DNA from: Aquipseudomonas alcaligenes MRY13-0052
Lineage (GTDB): Bacteria > Pseudomonadota > Gammaproteobacteria > Pseudomonadales > Pseudomonadaceae
Assembly (NCBI GenBank): GCA_000474255.1
Contig: BATO01000019.1
Coordinates: 1-64,000 of the forward strand
Direction: 5' to 3'
Length of the DNA stretch: 64,000 bases
Within the stretch, counting starts at the first letter, position 1. Each line of letters starts with the position of its first letter. The notes beneath the pieces are model-generated. The model searched no databases. It was not told the origin of the DNA and saw only the letters and a list, made by a program, of their open reading frames with translations. Positions 54,441 through 64,000 of the stretch are shown one piece after another. A program made the position numbers and the translations under genes.

Positions 54441-55427
54441 TCAGAGTTCGGCGGGGTGCACGTGGCCGAACAGTTCCTGGGAGAAGCGCACGCGCTCCTC
54501 GGGCGTTTCCACGATGCCCTTTTCCTGCAGCTCGGCGATGCGGGCTTCCACCGCGTGGGCGCGATGGGTGAGGCCGCAGTCGTTGGCGATCTGGATGTTC
54601 AGGCCGGGGCGGGCGTTGAGCTCGAGGATCAGCGGGCCCTTCTCCTGGTCCAGCACCATGTCGACACCGATGTAGCCCAGGCCGCACAGCTCGTAGCAGC
54701 CGGCCGCCAGCTTCATGAAGCCGTCCCAGTTGGGCAGCTGCACGCCGTCCACCGCGTTGGTGGTGTCCGGGTGCTTGGCGATCTTGTTGTTCAGCCAGGT
54801 GCCGCGCAGGGTGACGCCGGTGGCGAGGTCCACGCCCACGCCGATGGCGCCCTGGTGCAGGTTGGCCTTGCCGTTGGACTGGCGGGTGGGCAGGCGCAGC
54901 ATCGCCATCACGGGGTAGCCCATGAGCACGATGATGCGGATGTCCGGTACGCCTTCGTAGCTGATGCTCTTGAAGATCTGGTCCGGGGTCACGCGGTACT
55001 CGATCAGCGCGCGGTCGCGGTGCCCGCCGAGGGAGTAGAGGCCGGTGAGGATCGAGGAGATCTGATGCTCGATCTCCTCGTGGCTGATGATCTTCCCGGA
55101 GACCGTCTTGTAACGGCCTTCGAAGCGGTCGGCGATCACCAGGATGCCGTCACCGCCGGCGCCCTGGGCGGGCTTGATCACGAAATCGTTGCGCTCGCCG
55201 ATGATCTCGTCGAGCTTGTCGATTTCCTTCTCGGTGGAAATGATCCCGTACATTTCGGGCACGTGGATGCCCGCCTCGATGGCGCGCATCTTGGTGATGA
55301 TCTTGTCGTCGACGATCGGGTACAGGTGCCGTTTGTTGTACTTCAGCACGTAGTCCGCGTTGCGACGGTTGATGCCCATGATGCCTTTGGCTTCGAGGGC
55401 TTTCCACGTCTTGATCAGGCCGAACAT
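54441..55427 (-). CDS. Alpha-L-glutamate ligase-like ATP-grasp protein (RimK-related)
   Basis: A 328-residue ATP-grasp enzyme predicted to join an amino acid (probably glutamate or similar) to an acceptor carboxylate. The ATP-grasp core is visible: VIKPAQGAGGDGI (phosphate loop), LIEYRV, and the metal-binding ILELNARPGLNIQIAN. It is the last gene of a three-gene operon (retropepsin, inactive transglutaminase-7TM, ATP-grasp), spaced by three bases from the 7TM gene. This conserved set was described by comparative genomics as a peptide- or protein-modification system and has been tied to osmotic-stress tolerance in P. aeruginosa. The acceptor is unknown. Confidence 0.88.
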   Translation of the reverse strand: MFGLIKTWKALEAKGIMGINRRNADYVLKYNKRHLYPIVDDKIITKMRAIEAGIHVPEMYGIISTEKEIDKLDEIIGERNDFVIKPAQGAGGDGILVIADRFEGRYKTVSGKIISHEEIEHQISSILTGLYSLGGHRDRALIEYRVTPDQIFKSISYEGVPDIRIIVLMGYPVMAMLRLPTRQSNGKANLHQGAIGVGVDLATGVTLRGTWLNNKIAKHPDTTNAVDGVQLPNWDGFMKLAAGCYELCGLGYIGVDMVLDQEKGPLILELNARPGLNIQIANDCGLTHRAHAVEARIAELQEKGIVETPEERVRFSQELFGHVHPAEL

Positions 55428-55430
55428 GGC

Positions 55431-56957
55431 TCAGTCCTTCAGGAAGGCTTTGAAGCGGAACAGCTCCGTCAGGCGGTAGCCGCGGTAGCGACCCATCGCC
55501 AGCATGAAGCCCACCATGATCAGCAGCACGGCCGGGAAGGTGAAGATGAAGTAGGTCAGCTCCGGCACGGTCATCAGCAGGTGCGCCAGGGTGGCGGCGA
55601 ACAGGGTGCCGATGGCGACCTTGAAGGCATGGCCACCGCCGCGCTCTTCCCAGGTGATGGACAGGCGTTCGATGGTCATGGTCAGGATCACCATCGGGAA
55701 CAGCGCCACGGACAGGCCGCGCTCCAGGCCCAGCTTGTGGCTGAGCAGGCTGATGACCGCAATCAGGATCACCACGAACGTCAGCACCACCGATAGCCTG
55801 GGTAGCATCTGTAGCTTCAGGTGTTCGAGGTAGGACCGCAGTGACAGGCCCAATGCCGTGATGATGGTGAACAGCGCGATGCCGAAGCCCAGCTGCGTCT
55901 CGCGGAAGGCGAGGGCGATCAGCACCGGGGTGAAGGTACCCAGGGTCTGCAGGCCGCCGAGGTTGCGCAGGATCAGGATCACCAGCACACCGATGGGGAT
56001 CATGATCATGATCTGGTAGGTCTGCTGGGTCTGCAGCGGCAGGCCGTAGAGCGAGTATTCGAGGAAGTCGGCGTCGGTGTTCTCGTCGGTCAGCTTGGCC
56101 AGGCGGATGGCGTTCATCTCGCTGTTGTTCAGGCTGAAGGTCACCTGGGCCTTCTTGCCGCCGTCGACGGTGATCAGGTTGTCGTCACCGGTCCACCACA
56201 CCAGGCGGTCGGCGGGCAGGCCCTGCTCGCCGGTATCCGGGTTGAAGTACAGCCAGTTCTCGCCGTTGAAGCTGCGCAGCCAAAGCTCAGGGCTCTGCGG
56301 CTGGTCGGCGGCGAGGCGGATGGTGTGCACGCGTTCCATCGGGACGTGGGCGATGGACAGCAGCAGCTCGATGGCCTTGGCCTTGTTCGAGGTGCTCTGG
56401 TCGCCGGCGAGCAGCAACTTGACGTTGTCGTCGTTCAGGTTGTTGGTGCGCTTGATGGTCTCGCTGATGAAGGTCTCGACGTCGGCCGAGTGCTGGCGGA
56501 TGGGGGCCAGCAGGGCTTCGGCGGCGATCTTCTCGGCACCCTCGACCGGGATGCTGTCACGGAAGATCGGCCCCTTGTCCTTGGGCTTCTCGCCGCTGTA
56601 GCGCTTGGTCAGCACCAGACGGTAGTAGAGGGTCTGGTTGCCGCTGGCGCGGCGGGCGGACCAGGTCACCTTGCGGTTGCCGTCCACGCGATTGATGCTC
56701 ACGCCGTAGTTGTTGGAGATGAAGCTCTCGTTGAGGCTGACGTAATCCCGGTTCAGCGGCGGCACGAACATCTGCACCTTGATCGGGTCGCGCGGGCTGG
56801 CCTGGAATTCGACCTTGGCGTCGATGTTCCAGAGGTCGTCGGTCTCATCCTCGGTGATCGGGATGCCCTGAATGAAGATCTGGTAGGCCGTTATCAGAAT
56901 GCCCAGGGTCACCAGCAGGGTGATCAGGACTTTCAGATGCAGGGTAAGAGAGCGCAT
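55431..56957 (-). CDS. Inactive transglutaminase-like domain fused to 7TM helices
   Basis: A 508-residue inner-membrane protein. After one N-terminal helix (LKVLITLLVTLGILITAYQIF), a periplasmic region (~35-320) has a transglutaminase-like fold without an evident Cys-His-Asp triad (LLLSIAHVPMERVHTIRLAAD is the relic region). About seven helices follow (residues ~325-495, beginning IMIMIPIGVLVILILRNL), ending GRYRGYRLTELFRFKAFLKD. This matches the family named inactive transglutaminase fused to 7 transmembrane helices. It is the middle gene of the operon, with gaps of 5 and 3 bases to its neighbours. A sensor or scaffold role is inferred. Confidence 0.88.
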   Translation of the reverse strand: MRSLTLHLKVLITLLVTLGILITAYQIFIQGIPITEDETDDLWNIDAKVEFQASPRDPIKVQMFVPPLNRDYVSLNESFISNNYGVSINRVDGNRKVTWSARRASGNQTLYYRLVLTKRYSGEKPKDKGPIFRDSIPVEGAEKIAAEALLAPIRQHSADVETFISETIKRTNNLNDDNVKLLLAGDQSTSNKAKAIELLLSIAHVPMERVHTIRLAADQPQSPELWLRSFNGENWLYFNPDTGEQGLPADRLVWWTGDDNLITVDGGKKAQVTFSLNNSEMNAIRLAKLTDENTDADFLEYSLYGLPLQTQQTYQIMIMIPIGVLVILILRNLGGLQTLGTFTPVLIALAFRETQLGFGIALFTIITALGLSLRSYLEHLKLQMLPRLSVVLTFVVILIAVISLLSHKLGLERGLSVALFPMVILTMTIERLSITWEERGGGHAFKVAIGTLFAATLAHLLMTVPELTYFIFTFPAVLLIMVGFMLAMGRYRGYRLTELFRFKAFLKD

Positions 56958-56962
56958 GTGAG

Positions 56963-57499
56963 TTACTCGGCAGAGTTTGCGTCAGTGGCACAGCCGGGTT
57001 GGCCGGCAGCGTATTTAAGGCTCGGGTCGACCAGTGCATCGAAGCGCTTGAGCGCCTCGGAACCGATCAGAAGCGGGTATTGGAAAGCACTACGGTCGGT
57101 GAGGTTCACTTCGATCGTGCGCAGGGCGCTGCCCATGCAGATATCGAGTTCGATCACCGGGCGCGCGGTGTAGGTCTTGTCTTCATCCGGATCGTAGTCG
57201 CCGGCGCGGCGCTTGATCTTGCTGATACGTGCCAGCGGCCGCTCGATGGGGTGCGCATGGGCGTCGTCGATGGCCAGGTAGAAGCGCACCCAGGTCTCGC
57301 CATCACGCTTGAAGCGCTTGATGTCGCGGGCACTGAGGGAGGCTGTCTTGGCGCCGGTGTCGAGCTTGGCGGCGACCACCAGGTCGAGGCCGTCAAGACG
57401 GGCGTATTCGTTCAGGCCATAGATGGTCTTGTCGGCGGCGACGCTGAGGCCTGGCAGTGCTAGCAGGCATATGAGCAATGCGAAGGGCTTGAGAGTCAT
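56963..57499 (-). CDS. Retropepsin-like aspartic protease (exported, ATP-grasp operon)
   Basis: A 178-residue periplasmic protein. A signal peptide (MTLKPFALLICLLALPGLSVAA) precedes a retropepsin-like domain with the active-site motif KLDTGAKTASLSA (DTGA), RVRI-type strands and the second conserved loop YPLLIGSEALKRFD. Databases often misname this family ATP-dependent zinc protease. It probably acts as a dimer, as retropepsins do. It is the first gene of the operon, translated first before the 7TM and ATP-grasp proteins, so cleavage and ligation may oppose each other on the same target. ATG 57499 was chosen as the first Met before a signal peptide; upstream in-frame residues look unlike protein. 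Confidence 0.85.
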   Translation of the reverse strand: MTLKPFALLICLLALPGLSVAADKTIYGLNEYARLDGLDLVVAAKLDTGAKTASLSARDIKRFKRDGETWVRFYLAIDDAHAHPIERPLARISKIKRRAGDYDPDEDKTYTARPVIELDICMGSALRTIEVNLTDRSAFQYPLLIGSEALKRFDALVDPSLKYAAGQPGCATDANSAE

Positions 57500-57698
57500 G
57501 AGTCCTTGGGTAGCGTTCGAGATGCTGATGCCCGATGCCTGGCCTGGTGGCCTCGGCGCCTGGCGTACGAGTCTAGCAGCGCCCCGCCAGGCGCATGAGC
57601 GGCGCATTCTAACACGCAGGTTTTCCGGGGCGACAGACGCTTATGGCGCTTTGTTAAGGCTGTGACGGGTTCAAATGAATTTTTTGCGATCTACGACG

Positions 57699-57710
57699 AT
57701 TGTCGACAAT
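57699..57710. promoter_or_regulatory. Perfect palindrome ATTGTCGACAAT, candidate GntR operator
   Basis: A 12-base perfect palindrome 63-74 bases upstream of the GntR start. A second copy of the TGTCGACAAT core lies at 57774-57783, around the start codon. Two spaced TGTCGACA sites suit a FadR/VanR-type dimer and autoregulation. Confidence 0.55.
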
Positions 57711-57772
57711 GGCTGTGTTTTGGTTTGACTGAACCGCTTATCGGCGTTAATTTTGCGGGGTGATTTTTCAAT

Positions 57773-58510
57773 GTGTCGACAATCATGCTTGATGCAGCAG
57801 AAGCACCCGTCACCCAGGCCGAAGACTCGGAAACCCTCTCCGAGCACGTCTTCCGGCGCATCCAGGCGGCCATCGTCAAGGGCGAGATCGCGCCCGGCAG
57901 CAAGATCTCCGAGCCGGAGCTGGCCCGCGCCTATGGCATCAGCCGAGGCCCGCTGCGCGAGGCGATCCACCGTCTGGAAGGGCAGAAGCTGCTGGTTCGC
58001 GTGCCCCACGTCGGTGCGCGGGTGGTGTCCCTCAGCCATGCCGAGCTGATCGAACTCTACGAAATCCGCGAATCCCTCGAGGGCATGGCCTGCCGCCTCG
58101 CCGCCGAGCGCATGACCCAGGCGGAGATCGACGATCTGCGCGCCGTGCTGGAGACCCACGAGCGCGACGCTGCCTTCCAGGCCGGCGTCGGCTACTACCA
58201 GCAGGAAGGCGACTTCGACTTCCACTACCGGATCATCCAGGGCAGTGGCAACCAGACGCTGACCCGCATGCTCTGCGGCGAGCTCTACCAGCTCGTGCGC
58301 ATGTACCGCCTGCAGTTTTCCAGCGTGCCCAACCGGCCGCGCCAGGCCTTCGCCGAGCACCACCGAATTCTCGATGCCATCGCCGACCGTGACGGCGAAC
58401 TGGCCGAGCTGCTGATGCGCCGTCACATCGGTGCTTCCAAGCGCAACATCGAGCGCCACTACCAGGGCGCCGTCGCCAAACTCCCAGAAGATCAACGAGG
58501 TGAGTCATGA
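57773..58510 (+). CDS. GntR-family transcriptional regulator of the prp (2-methylcitrate) operon
   Basis: A 245-residue FadR/VanR-subgroup regulator: N-terminal winged helix ([49 protein letters not shown]) and a C-terminal all-helical FCD ligand domain with the metal-ligand pattern around [14 protein letters not shown] and EHHRILDAI. It overlaps prpB (ATGA, base 58507), so it is the first gene of the operon. It probably represses the operon until 2-methylcitrate or a related intermediate binds. The start is either GTG 57773, which follows GGGGTGATTTTTCA, or ATG 57785, which would put the TGTCGACAAT core in the ribosome-site region. Confidence 0.9.
   Translation: MSTIMLDAAEAPVTQAEDSETLSEHVFRRIQAAIVKGEIAPGSKISEPELARAYGISRGPLREAIHRLEGQKLLVRVPHVGARVVSLSHAELIELYEIRESLEGMACRLAAERMTQAEIDDLRAVLETHERDAAFQAGVGYYQQEGDFDFHYRIIQGSGNQTLTRMLCGELYQLVRMYRLQFSSVPNRPRQAFAEHHRILDAIADRDGELAELLMRRHIGASKRNIERHYQGAVAKLPEDQRGES
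57774..57783. promoter_or_regulatory. Second TGTCGACAAT site at the GntR gene start
   Basis: TGTCGACAAT repeats the core of the palindrome at 57699-57710 with a 75-base offset. Binding here would block transcription initiation or elongation at the regulator's start. Confidence 0.5.
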
Positions 58511-59394
58511 GTCAGAAATCCGCCGGCCTGCGCTTCCGCGACGCCATTGCCGAGGAAAGCCCGCTGCAGGTCATCGGCGCCATCAACGCCAACCATGCGC
58601 TGTTGGCCAAGCGCGCCGGCTACAAGGCCATCTACCTCTCCGGTGGCGGCGTAGCGGCGGGCTCCCTGGGCCTGCCGGACCTGGGCATCAATACCCTGGA
58701 CGACGTGCTCACCGACGTGCGCCGCATCACCGATGTCTGCGACCTGCCGTTGCTGGTGGACATCGACACGGGCTTCGGCCCGAGCGCCTTCAATATCGAG
58801 CGCACCGTCAAGAACCTGATCAAGGCCGGCGCCGCCGCCGCCCACATCGAAGACCAGGTCGGCGCCAAGCGCTGCGGCCACCGTCCGGGCAAGGAGATTG
58901 TCTCCTGCGAGGAAATGGTCGACCGCGTGCGTGCCGCCGCCGACGCCAAGACCGACCCGGACTTCTTCCTCATCGCCCGCACCGACGCCATCCAGGCCGA
59001 AGGCGTGGACGCCGCCATCGAGCGCTGCCTGCGCTACGTGGAAGCCGGTGCCGACGGCATCTTCGCCGAGGCCGCCTATGACCTGCCGACCTACCAGCGC
59101 TTCGTCGACGCCCTGAAGGTGCCGGTGCTGGCCAACATCACCGAGTTCGGCGCCACCCCGCTGTTCACCCGCGATGAGCTGGCGTCGGTCGGCGTGGCCA
59201 TCCAGCTCTACCCGCTGTCGGCCTTCCGTGCCGCCAACAAGGCCGCCGAAGCCGTCTACACCTCGATCCGCCAGAACGGCCACCAGAAGGACGTGATCGA
59301 GCTGATGCAGACCCGCGCGGAGCTGTACGACCGCATTGGCTACCACGCCTTCGAGCAGAAGCTCGATGCGCTGTTCGCCGCCGGCAAGAAGTGA
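58507..59394 (+). CDS. prpB: 2-methylisocitrate lyase PrpB
   Basis: A 295-residue cytoplasmic lyase that splits 2-methylisocitrate into pyruvate and succinate, the last step of propionate breakdown. The PEP mutase/isocitrate lyase barrel is shown by [15 protein letters not shown], the metal site VDIDTGFG and the catalytic KRCGH in [12 protein letters not shown]. The ATG overlaps the GntR stop. It is the first enzyme gene of the prp operon, with prpC 96 bases downstream. Confidence 0.97.
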   Translation: MSQKSAGLRFRDAIAEESPLQVIGAINANHALLAKRAGYKAIYLSGGGVAAGSLGLPDLGINTLDDVLTDVRRITDVCDLPLLVDIDTGFGPSAFNIERTVKNLIKAGAAAAHIEDQVGAKRCGHRPGKEIVSCEEMVDRVRAAADAKTDPDFFLIARTDAIQAEGVDAAIERCLRYVEAGADGIFAEAAYDLPTYQRFVDALKVPVLANITEFGATPLFTRDELASVGVAIQLYPLSAFRAANKAAEAVYTSIRQNGHQKDVIELMQTRAELYDRIGYHAFEQKLDALFAAGKK

Positions 59395-59490
59395 TCGAGC
59401 GGTTGTTCCGGGTGGGCCCATGGGCCGCCCGGCGGCCACCGCAGAACAATAAAAGCACCATCATCCGGATCAGATGAGGAGATACATGCG

Positions 59491-60654
59491 ATGAGCGCGA
59501 CCCCCGAAGCGACCACCCCCGGCTTCAAGCCGAAGAAATCCGTGGCCCTGAGCGGCACCGCCGCCGGCAACACCGCCCTGTGCACCGTCGGCCGCACCGG
59601 CAATGACCTGCACTACCGTGGCTATGACGTGCTGGACTTCGCCAACCGCTGCGAATTCGAAGAGATCGCCCACCTGCTGGTACACGGCAAGCTGCCCAAC
59701 GTGGCCGAGCTGGCCGGCTACAAGGCCAAGCTCAAGGCCCTGCGCGGTCTGCCGGCGGCGCTGAAAGCCGCCCTGGAACAACTGCCGCCGTCGGCCCACC
59801 CGATGGATGTGATGCGCACCGCCGTGTCGGTGCTCGGCTGTGTGTCGCCCGAGAAGGACGACCATAACCACCCCGGCGCCCGCGACATCGCCGACAAGCT
59901 GATGGCGTCCCTGGGCTCGGCCTTGCTGTACTGGTACCACTTCAGCCACAACGGCAAACGCATCGAGGTGGAAACCGACGATGACTCCATCGGCGGCCAT
60001 TTCCTCCACCTGTTGCACGGCGAAAAGCCCCGCGAGTCCTGGGTGCGCGCCATGCATACCTCGCTGAACCTGTATGCCGAGCATGAATTCAACGCCTCCA
60101 CCTTCACCTCGCGGGTGATCGCCGGCACCGGTTCCGACATGCATTCCTGCATCGCCGGCGCCATCGGCGCGCTGCGTGGCCCGAAACACGGTGGCGCCAA
60201 CGAAGTGGCCTTCGAGATCCAGAAACGCTACGACAACGCGGACGAAGCCGAGGCCGATATCCGCGCCCGCGTGGAGAAGAAGGAAGTGGTCATCGGCTTC
60301 GGCCACCCGGTCTACACCGTGGCCGACCCGCGCAACAAGGTGATCAAGGAAGTGGCGCGCGAGCTGTCCGCCGAGCAGGGCAACAGCAAGATGTTCGACA
60401 TCGCCGAGCGCCTGGAAAGCGTGATGTGGGACATCAAGAAGATGTTCCCCAACCTCGATTGGTTCAGCGCCGTCAGCTACCACATGATGGGCGTGCCCAC
60501 CGCCATGTTCACCCCGCTGTTCGTGATCGCCCGCACCTCGGGCTGGTCCAGCCACGTCATCGAGCAGCGCATCGACGGCAAGATCATCCGTCCGAGCGCC
60601 AACTACACAGGCCCCGAAGACCTGAAGTTCGTGCCGCTCAAGGACCGCAAATAA
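59491..60654 (+). CDS. prpC: 2-methylcitrate synthase PrpC
   Basis: A 387-residue citrate-synthase-fold enzyme that condenses propionyl-CoA with oxaloacetate. Catalytic motifs are visible: the His region [27 protein letters not shown], the [13 protein letters not shown] loop and the C-terminal Arg-binding region [14 protein letters not shown] 59491 follows GAGGAGATACATGCG; the nearby ATG at 59486 is out of frame. It belongs to the prp operon, with acnD 18 bases downstream of the stop. Confidence 0.96.
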   Translation: MSATPEATTPGFKPKKSVALSGTAAGNTALCTVGRTGNDLHYRGYDVLDFANRCEFEEIAHLLVHGKLPNVAELAGYKAKLKALRGLPAALKAALEQLPPSAHPMDVMRTAVSVLGCVSPEKDDHNHPGARDIADKLMASLGSALLYWYHFSHNGKRIEVETDDDSIGGHFLHLLHGEKPRESWVRAMHTSLNLYAEHEFNASTFTSRVIAGTGSDMHSCIAGAIGALRGPKHGGANEVAFEIQKRYDNADEAEADIRARVEKKEVVIGFGHPVYTVADPRNKVIKEVARELSAEQGNSKMFDIAERLESVMWDIKKMFPNLDWFSAVSYHMMGVPTAMFTPLFVIARTSGWSSHVIEQRIDGKIIRPSANYTGPEDLKFVPLKDRK

Positions 60655-60672
60655 CCAATCATGGAAAACACC

Positions 60673-63294
<2,622 letters not shown>

Positions 63295-63423
63295 CGGGAA
63301 CGCGGGGTGGGCGGAGCGATGCCCCCTGGGTATCGCTTCGCCCGCCCCAACCTGCGCAGCGCGTGCGGCCCTTGGGCTGCATTGAGCGCGGCGATACCCA
63401 ACAGATTCCAGGATGACGAAGCC

Positions 63424-64000
63424 ATGGCTCATCTACCCCAAGTGAAAGTCCCCGCCACCTACATCCGTGGCGGCACCAGCAAGGGTGTGTTCTTCCGCCT
63501 GCAGGACCTGCCCGAGCCCTGCCAGGTACCGGGTGCGGCCCGTGACCGGCTGTTCATGCGGGTGATCGGCAGCCCCGATCCCTATGCCGCGCACATCGAC
63601 GGCATGGGCGGCGCCACCTCCAGCACCAGCAAATGCGTGATCCTGTCGAAGAGCAGCCAGCCCGACCACGATGTCGACTACCTCTACGGCCAGGTCTCCA
63701 TCGACAAGGCCTTCGTCGACTGGAGCGGCAACTGCGGCAATCTGTCCACGGCGGCGGGCGCCTTCGCCATTCACGCCGGGCTGGTCGACCCGTCGCGCAT
63801 TCCGGATAACGGCACCTGCGTGGTGCGCATCTGGCAGGCGAATATCCAGAAAACCATCATCGCCCACGTGCCGGTCACCAACGGCCAGGTGCAGGAAACC
63901 GGCGACTTCGAGCTGGACGGGGTGACCTTCCCGGCGGCGGAGATCGTGCTGGAGTTCCTCGACCCGTCGGACGACGGCGAGGAGGGCGGCTCGATGTTCC
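63424..64000 (+). CDS. prpF: 2-methylaconitate isomerase PrpF (3' truncated by window)
   Basis: The N-terminal 192 codons of PrpF, the AcnD accessory isomerase that moves the double bond of 2-methylaconitate. The family motifs VPATYIRGGTSKGVFF, the catalytic region MGGATSSTSKCVI and WSGNCGNLSTAAGAFA are present; the frame is open to the last base. ATG 63424 (MAHLPQVKVPAT) follows CCAGGATGACGAAGCC. It is the last visible gene of the prp operon. Confidence 0.95.
   Translation, partial: MAHLPQVKVPATYIRGGTSKGVFFRLQDLPEPCQVPGAARDRLFMRVIGSPDPYAAHIDGMGGATSSTSKCVILSKSSQPDHDVDYLYGQVSIDKAFVDWSGNCGNLSTAAGAFAIHAGLVDPSRIPDNGTCVVRIWQANIQKTIIAHVPVTNGQVQETGDFELDGVTFPAAEIVLEFLDPSDDGEEGGSMF

Overview
The window is chromosomal DNA from a Pseudomonas of the P. 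aeruginosa lineage, but not P. aeruginosa itself. The evidence is high GC, tight gene packing on both strands, an OprI-type lipoprotein, a lipase/Lif foldase pair, a MoxR-DUF58-TgpA operon, ThrH, and the AcnD/PrpF form of the 2-methylcitrate cycle. From memory, gene order matches several P. aeruginosa blocks joined together (KdpDE-glutaminase; MoxR to OprI; DAHP synthase-CysB-CysH-ThrH-PabB-LuxR regulators; prp). I see no tRNA, rRNA, insertion sequence, prophage or CRISPR array.

Layout. 1-7605: end of kdpD, kdpE, glutaminase, a patatin-like protein, a small lipoprotein, an MFS transporter and a flavin reductase-like protein. 7797-15672: an HBM-type chemoreceptor, the moxR-DUF58-tgpA operon, a CHAD protein and a thioesterase. 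15677-17760 (minus): a two-gene unit of a periplasmic molybdopterin-oxidoreductase-like (PruR-like) protein and a membrane GGDEF protein. 17864-22900: a DUF962 membrane protein, a second chemoreceptor, a TatD nuclease, an MltF-type lytic transglycosylase and DoxX. 22949-26738: lipase and foldase, ThpR, a small orphan gene and GreB. 26824-30627: an ABC permease/ATPase pair and the divergent tesA. 31052-32407: L,D-transpeptidase and OprI. 32861-41915: an anchored protein of unknown function, GNAT, DAHP synthase, PilZ, thioredoxin-like, ketopantoate reductase-like, 5'-nucleotidase, Usp, CysB, a CxxC protein, CysH and ThrH. 41991-54278: PabB, two tandem MalT-type LuxR regulators and a five-gene envelope cluster. 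54441-57499 (minus): a retropepsin / inactive transglutaminase-7TM / ATP-grasp operon. 57773-64000: a GntR regulator and prpB-prpC-acnD-prpF, the last cut by the window end.

The most interesting region is 43438-54278. Two large translationally coupled STAND/LuxR regulators precede a small secreted Gly/Ser-rich protein with a conserved DDSxLSxVTGQDGI motif. It is followed by a C39-like peptidase, two outer-membrane barrels and a three-repeat plus MalM-like protein. The set resembles the poorly characterised FilA-FilE genes of Acinetobacter and, in its components, the Fap amyloid system (small secreted subunit, C39 protease, outer-membrane pore). The first gene has a 240-base leader rich in hairpins with GGA motifs, one of them in a hairpin loop, and is separated from the rest by a strong hairpin terminator. 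That arrangement suits one abundant exported subunit with low-level export and processing partners. Two other units also merit attention: the PruR-like/GGDEF pair (possible pterin control of c-di-GMP) and the retropepsin/ATP-grasp operon.

Several short inverted repeats of Pseudomonas REP type lie between genes, including one with 18-base arms between kdpD and kdpE.
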